Source: an uncultured Verrucomicrobiota bacterium (GTDB lineage: Bacteria > Verrucomicrobiota > Kiritimatiellia > SS1-B-03-39 > UBA6053). From it: a DNA stretch of 44,377 nucleotides. The position numbers were made by a program, and so were the translations under genes. Within the stretch, counting starts at the first letter, position 1; the number at the start of each line of letters is the position of its first letter. Where the stretch lies: positions 1-44,377 of the forward strand of contig CAKZLZ010000071.1 in the NCBI GenBank assembly GCA_937127435.1, given 5' to 3'. Below the pieces are notes generated by a model, which had not been told where the DNA came from, ran no database searches, and worked only from the letters and a program-made list of their open reading frames with translations. Positions 41,108-44,377 of this stretch are shown here, in pieces.

Positions 41108-42550
41108 ATGACCGACCAACCTGAAAACTTTAGAGACTCCATTCCGACCGTAGATGCGGCCGGCAAACGCGTATGGATGTATCCCCGCAAGCCCCCAACC
41201 GGGAAAGCGAGTTCTCCGGACGCGCCGGATTTCTTTAAATTGCGCACCTGGGTTTCCTGGGTGTTGCTGGTGATTCTGGTTACGGGTCCGTTTATCAAAA
41301 TCGCCGGAAACCCGCTGTTGATGATGAACATCGTCGAACGGAAATTCTCCATCTTCGGCATCATGTTTTGGCCACAGGATTTTTATCTCTTCGCCCTGGC
41401 CATGATCACCGGCTTTGTGATGGTTGTATTCTTCACCGCCGCCTGGGGACGGATCTGGTGCGGATGGCTTTGTCCACAAACCGTCCTCATGGAAATGGTC
41501 TTCCGGAAAATTGAGTATGCCATCGAAGGCGATGCCCGCGAGCAGAAAAAACTCAATGAAGCGCCCTGGACCCAGGAAAAGATCACCAAAAAAGCGATCA
41601 AACACGGGGTCTTCTTCGGACTCTCTTTTGTGGTGGCGAATTTACTGCTCGGGTACATTATCGGGGGCGATGCCCTGCTGGAACTTATCGGGGACTCCCC
41701 CACCAAACACACCGGTGGATTCTTCGCCCTGATCTTATTTACCGGATTGTTTTACAGCATCTTCGCCCGCTTCCGCGAGCAGGCCTGTACCTTTGTCTGT
41801 CCTTACGGACGTTTTCAATCCGTACTCATTGACGAGAACACCATGGTCGTGGCCTACGATCATGTGCGCGGCGAACAACGGGGCCGCAAACTCAGAGGCG
41901 AAACCTGGGAAGAACGCCTCTCCATCGGAAAAGGTGATTGTGTCGACTGCAACCTTTGTGTCTCCGTCTGCCCCACCGGCATCGATATCCGCAACGGCAC
42001 CCAAATGGAATGCGTCAACTGCACCAACTGTATCGACGCCTGCAATTCCGTGATGCACAAAGTCAAACGCGACCCGGGCCTCATCCGCTTCGCCTCCATG
42101 AATCAAATCGAAGGCAAAAACAAAAAGCGGGTTTTCACTTCGCGGCTGAAAGCCTACGGCATCCTGATGGGCGCCCTGCTGCTGCTGCTGACCGGATTGA
42201 TGATCGCCAGAGATTCTGTGGAGATCACTTTGTTGCGCGTCCGCGGCACCACCTATCAGGTGATGCCCGACGGGAAAGTCACCAATATGTTCGAAGCACG
42301 CTTCATGAACAAAACCGGGCGCAGCATGGACGGGAGCCTGAAGCTGCTCAACGTGGAAGGCGAGCTTCTCTACAGCGACCAACACATGCAGATGGAACCA
42401 CAGGAAGAAGCCAACACCATTGTGGTTATCACCCTGCCCCCCGATCAATTGCGCGGCAAAGAAACCAAAGTGAAACTTGGACTCATGGTGGATGGAAAAG
42501 TCGTCGATACCCACTCCACATCCTTCCTTGCACCCGGAGGCGGTTCATGA
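41108..42550 (+). CDS. ccoG: Cytochrome c oxidase accessory protein CcoG/FixG
   Basis: 480 residues. Membrane helices in the first 220 residues, with WCGWLCPQTVLMEMVF as a NapH-like motif and CTFVCPYGRFQ. Two ferredoxin clusters CVDCNLCVSVCPTG and CVNCTNCIDACN follow (about 278-315), and then a periplasmic Ig-like C-terminal domain (about 370-475). It is proposed to reduce Cu(II) before its delivery to CcoI. The gene follows ccoP by 72 bases. Confidence 0.95.
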   Translation: MTDQPENFRDSIPTVDAAGKRVWMYPRKPPTGKASSPDAPDFFKLRTWVSWVLLVILVTGPFIKIAGNPLLMMNIVERKFSIFGIMFWPQDFYLFALAMITGFVMVVFFTAAWGRIWCGWLCPQTVLMEMVFRKIEYAIEGDAREQKKLNEAPWTQEKITKKAIKHGVFFGLSFVVANLLLGYIIGGDALLELIGDSPTKHTGGFFALILFTGLFYSIFARFREQACTFVCPYGRFQSVLIDENTMVVAYDHVRGEQRGRKLRGETWEERLSIGKGDCVDCNLCVSVCPTGIDIRNGTQMECVNCTNCIDACNSVMHKVKRDPGLIRFASMNQIEGKNKKRVFTSRLKAYGILMGALLLLLTGLMIARDSVEITLLRVRGTTYQVMPDGKVTNMFEARFMNKTGRSMDGSLKLLNVEGELLYSDQHMQMEPQEEANTIVVITLPPDQLRGKETKVKLGLMVDGKVVDTHSTSFLAPGGGS

Positions 42551-42990
42551 AATTAAAAATGAATCCCTGGCCGCCCGCCCTCTTTCTCTGGTTTGCTTTT
42601 CTCATTACCGTCTGCATTGGTTTTGTCATCAAAACATCTAAGATGAACAATGATTTGGTGAGCAAAGATTACTATGCCGAAGGGCTGGATCACGATGCGC
42701 ACCAAATGGCGGTCTCCCGAACCAAGAAACTGGAAAATCCGCCACGGATTGAACTGGAAGAAGTGAAGAACCGGCTGATTATTTATCTTCCGGAAAGTGC
42801 AAAAGGAGCGAAGCTGGATCTTTACCGTCCATCCGATGCCGGTTTGGATATCCACGACATTGAGTTGCAGGACGATGCCCCCTCGGTGCTCTCTACCGAG
42901 GCCATTCATCCCGGACGCTGGCAGGCCAAAATCTGGTGGAAAGACGGGGAGCTCAACTACTTCCATCAGGAGGATCTCTTTATCCCATGA
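42547..42990 (+). CDS. ccoH: CcoH/FixH-like oxidase assembly protein
   Basis: 147 residues. One membrane helix (about 8-29) and a periplasmic FixH-type domain: NDLVSKDYYAEGLDHDAHQM near the start is the conserved NDLVxKDYYxxG pattern. It overlaps ccoG by four bases, with GGAGG six bases upstream. It stabilises the oxidase complex. Confidence 0.9.
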   Translation: MKLKMNPWPPALFLWFAFLITVCIGFVIKTSKMNNDLVSKDYYAEGLDHDAHQMAVSRTKKLENPPRIELEEVKNRLIIYLPESAKGAKLDLYRPSDAGLDIHDIELQDDAPSVLSTEAIHPGRWQAKIWWKDGELNYFHQEDLFIP

Positions 42991-43691
42991 TCACTTTGAT
43001 TTCCATGGGAGAAGCCTTAACTCTGGGGGCCATTACCAGCCTGCACTGTATGGGCATGTGTGGTCCGCTGGCACTGGCTTTACCCGCAAATAAATCTGCA
43101 TCTAAATTCAGACATGTCATAGGACGTTTGGTTTATAACCTGGGGCGGGCAGTCACTTACGCATGCATGGGCGTCTTTGCCGGCGTCCTCGGCAAGAGCA
43201 TTCAACTGTTCGATTTGCAGAATGCGGTATCCATTCTTTTTGGCGTCCTGCTGTTGGCCTCCCTCTTTCTTTCCGCCAAACATATGCCCCCTTGGGTCAT
43301 TCGCTTCTTTTACAAACCCATCCAGCAGGGACTCGGCCGCATTCTGAAACGCGGAAGCCTGCTCGGCCTCTTCCAAATCGGGTTACTCAACGGACTGCTC
43401 CCCTGTGGCATGGTATACGCCGCCCTCGCACTGGCCTCCCTGCAAACCGGCGCGGTCAGCGGTGCTATTTTTATGTTTCTCTTTGGATTGGGAACCCTGC
43501 CCCTGATGTTTGCGTTGTCTCTGGGCGGACTCTCCCTGCGGACGCCCAAACTTCAGCCGGTTCTCAACCGGGTTATTCCCACCGTCACTTTCCTTGTTGC
43601 CGTTCTGCTTATTCTGCGCGGCCTCTCCCTCAACATCCCTTTCATCAGTCCCCCGGACCTTTCAACGGCCGGAGGAAGTTGCTGTCATTAA
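42987..43691 (+). CDS. SafE-like / UreH-like membrane protein
   Basis: 234 residues with six predicted membrane helices. The N-terminus has TSLHCMGMCGPLALAL, the HCxGMCG signature of the sulfite-exporter/UreH-like family linked to cbb3 operons; NGLLPCGMVYAAL is the second half signature. The C-terminus ends in GGSCCH. It may transport or handle a metal for oxidase assembly. It overlaps ccoH by four bases; an in-frame ATG at 43005 is an alternative start. Confidence 0.85.
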   Translation: MITLISMGEALTLGAITSLHCMGMCGPLALALPANKSASKFRHVIGRLVYNLGRAVTYACMGVFAGVLGKSIQLFDLQNAVSILFGVLLLASLFLSAKHMPPWVIRFFYKPIQQGLGRILKRGSLLGLFQIGLLNGLLPCGMVYAALALASLQTGAVSGAIFMFLFGLGTLPLMFALSLGGLSLRTPKLQPVLNRVIPTVTFLVAVLLILRGLSLNIPFISPPDLSTAGGSCCH

Positions 43692-43713
43692 TTTTTAAAA
43701 CCGGAGCCTCCCC

Positions 43714-44235
43714 ATGTTACTCACCAAAACCACAGAAATTGCGATCCAATGTTTGGTCCTCTTATCCCGAATGCCGAAAGGTACCCTGATTACTCCCCAA
43801 CCGATTTCCATGACCCTGGGTTCTTCTGAGAGTTATACCTCAAAAATTCTCCGCACCCTGGCCAAAGCCGATTTGCTGGAATCCCACCGTGGAGCCAGCG
43901 GCGGTTTTTCTCTGGCCCGCGACCCCAAAAACATCACCCTGCTTGAAGTCGTCGAAGCCTGCGAAGGGGCCATCATTGGCAATCACTGCCGGGAGTTCCC
44001 GGATCCCGGCATGGTCAAACGCACCTGCGGATTTCACCAGGCCATGGTGGAGTTCCAGGAAGGGGTCAAAAGTCTTTTGCGCAAATGGAGTATCGAAGAA
44101 CTCGCCACCAAACCCCTCTCCGATGCCAATGATGCACCCGACTGTAAACTGCGCCGCATCCTCGATGCAGAAAAAACCATGCCCGCCCGTGGCGGATTGC
44201 TGGATCAACCCGGAATTGGATCATTGCGGAAATAG
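43714..44235 (+). CDS. Rrf2-family transcriptional regulator
   Basis: 173 residues. The winged-helix domain (about 1-80) has TEIAIQCLVLLSRMPKG, and SYTSKILRTLAKADLLESHRGASGGFSLAR as the recognition part. Three cysteines (about 93, 107 and 142; GNHC, KRTCGF, PDCKLR) lie in the region where Rrf2 proteins such as IscR and NsrR hold an Fe-S cluster. It lies directly after the cco genes with GGAG before its ATG. It likely controls them in response to oxygen, NO or Fe-S status. Confidence 0.88.
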   Translation: MLLTKTTEIAIQCLVLLSRMPKGTLITPQPISMTLGSSESYTSKILRTLAKADLLESHRGASGGFSLARDPKNITLLEVVEACEGAIIGNHCREFPDPGMVKRTCGFHQAMVEFQEGVKSLLRKWSIEELATKPLSDANDAPDCKLRRILDAEKTMPARGGLLDQPGIGSLRK

Positions 44236-44289
44236 ACCGGACATTGCCGGTCTCATATTCATTCGTTAGGGTTTCAACGGTTGTGGCGT

Positions 44290-44326
44290 GCGGTCACGCA
44301 AAATGCGTGACTGCCCCCGTTTTTTT
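44290..44326 (+). terminator. Rho-independent terminator
   Basis: GCGGTCACGCA (44290-44300) pairs with TGCGTGACTGC (44304-44314), 11 pairs with one G-T and an AAA loop. CCCCCG and then seven T follow. A smaller hairpin AGACCGG / CCGGTCT lies right at the end of the Rrf2 gene (44234-44253). Confidence 0.65.
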
Positions 44327-44377
44327 GTGTCGCTGTGTTCTGGTTGTTGAGCCGCGCGCAACGGCCCGGCCGCCAAC

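Noticed and set aside
41735..42514. 259-codon minus-strand frame opposite ccoG
   Set aside because: Antisense shadow of the ferredoxin and membrane regions of ccoG.
41938..42546. Long plus-strand frame upstream of and in phase with ccoH
   Set aside because: It overlaps ccoG in another frame and reads as Arg/His/Gln-rich shadow sequence; ccoH starts at 42547 with a good ribosome site.

Overview
The window reads as a piece of a Gram-negative chromosome, most likely from the PVC superphylum (Verrucomicrobiota or a close relative). This is an inference. It rests on an outer-membrane biogenesis block (bamA-skp-lpxD) joined to a ribosomal and replication cluster, an ECF sigma factor paired with a Ser/Thr kinase that carries an extracytoplasmic C-terminal domain, and a C-terminal PEP-CTERM-like sorting signal. 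Several core genes have no visible Shine-Dalgarno sequence.

1-12071: a probable genomic island. Its right edge is marked by a 3' half of a tRNA-Pro(UGG) gene, the usual scar of integration into a tRNA. The intact tRNA and an integrase would lie left of the window and are not seen. Cargo in order: a divergent coiled-coil/zinc-ribbon protein; a three-gene cassette TerB_N-TerB-TerB_C protein / BrxD-like ATPase (DUF2791) / BrxHI-like helicase; a decayed secreted-protein gene; and a phage- or plasmid-like module. That module has small unknown proteins, an antisense HNH endonuclease, a recombination-associated protein coupled to a RecB/Cas4-like nuclease, a DUF932-like protein, and a small lipoprotein with a small membrane protein. 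The cassette is the best candidate for an incompletely described system, probably defence or DNA processing.

12300-21522 (minus strand): tRNA-Gln, prs, rplY, pth, rpsF, ssb, rpsR, rplI, dnaB, bamA, skp, lpxD. These are conserved housekeeping genes arranged as one or a few operons.

21700-26700: a secreted nuclease with a ComEA-type tail, a frameshifted membrane protein, a Cache-type sensor with a C-terminal Cys module, rlmN, a small membrane protein, and then hairpin repeats.

26697-30740 (minus strand): ECF sigma factor, Ser/Thr kinase, PEP-CTERM-like surface protein and lipoprotein. The last two share a TGTAAC-N16-CCAAGRA upstream motif, so the four genes look like a self-contained regulon. 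Modular palindromic repeats flank this block on both sides. A lipid/multidrug-type ABC exporter follows.

33176-37526: an antitoxin/nucleotidyltransferase pair whose second gene has a -1 shift at A AAA AAG, then ccoI (copper P-type ATPase), an orphan SAF-domain protein behind tandem palindromes, and a DUF2442/DUF4160 pair.

37896-44235: a cbb3 oxidase cluster: ccoS, fused ccoNO, ccoQ, mono-haem ccoP, ccoG, ccoH, a SafE-like membrane protein and an Rrf2 regulator. With ccoI this supplies the oxidase, its copper delivery, its assembly factors and a likely Fe-S or redox-sensing regulator.
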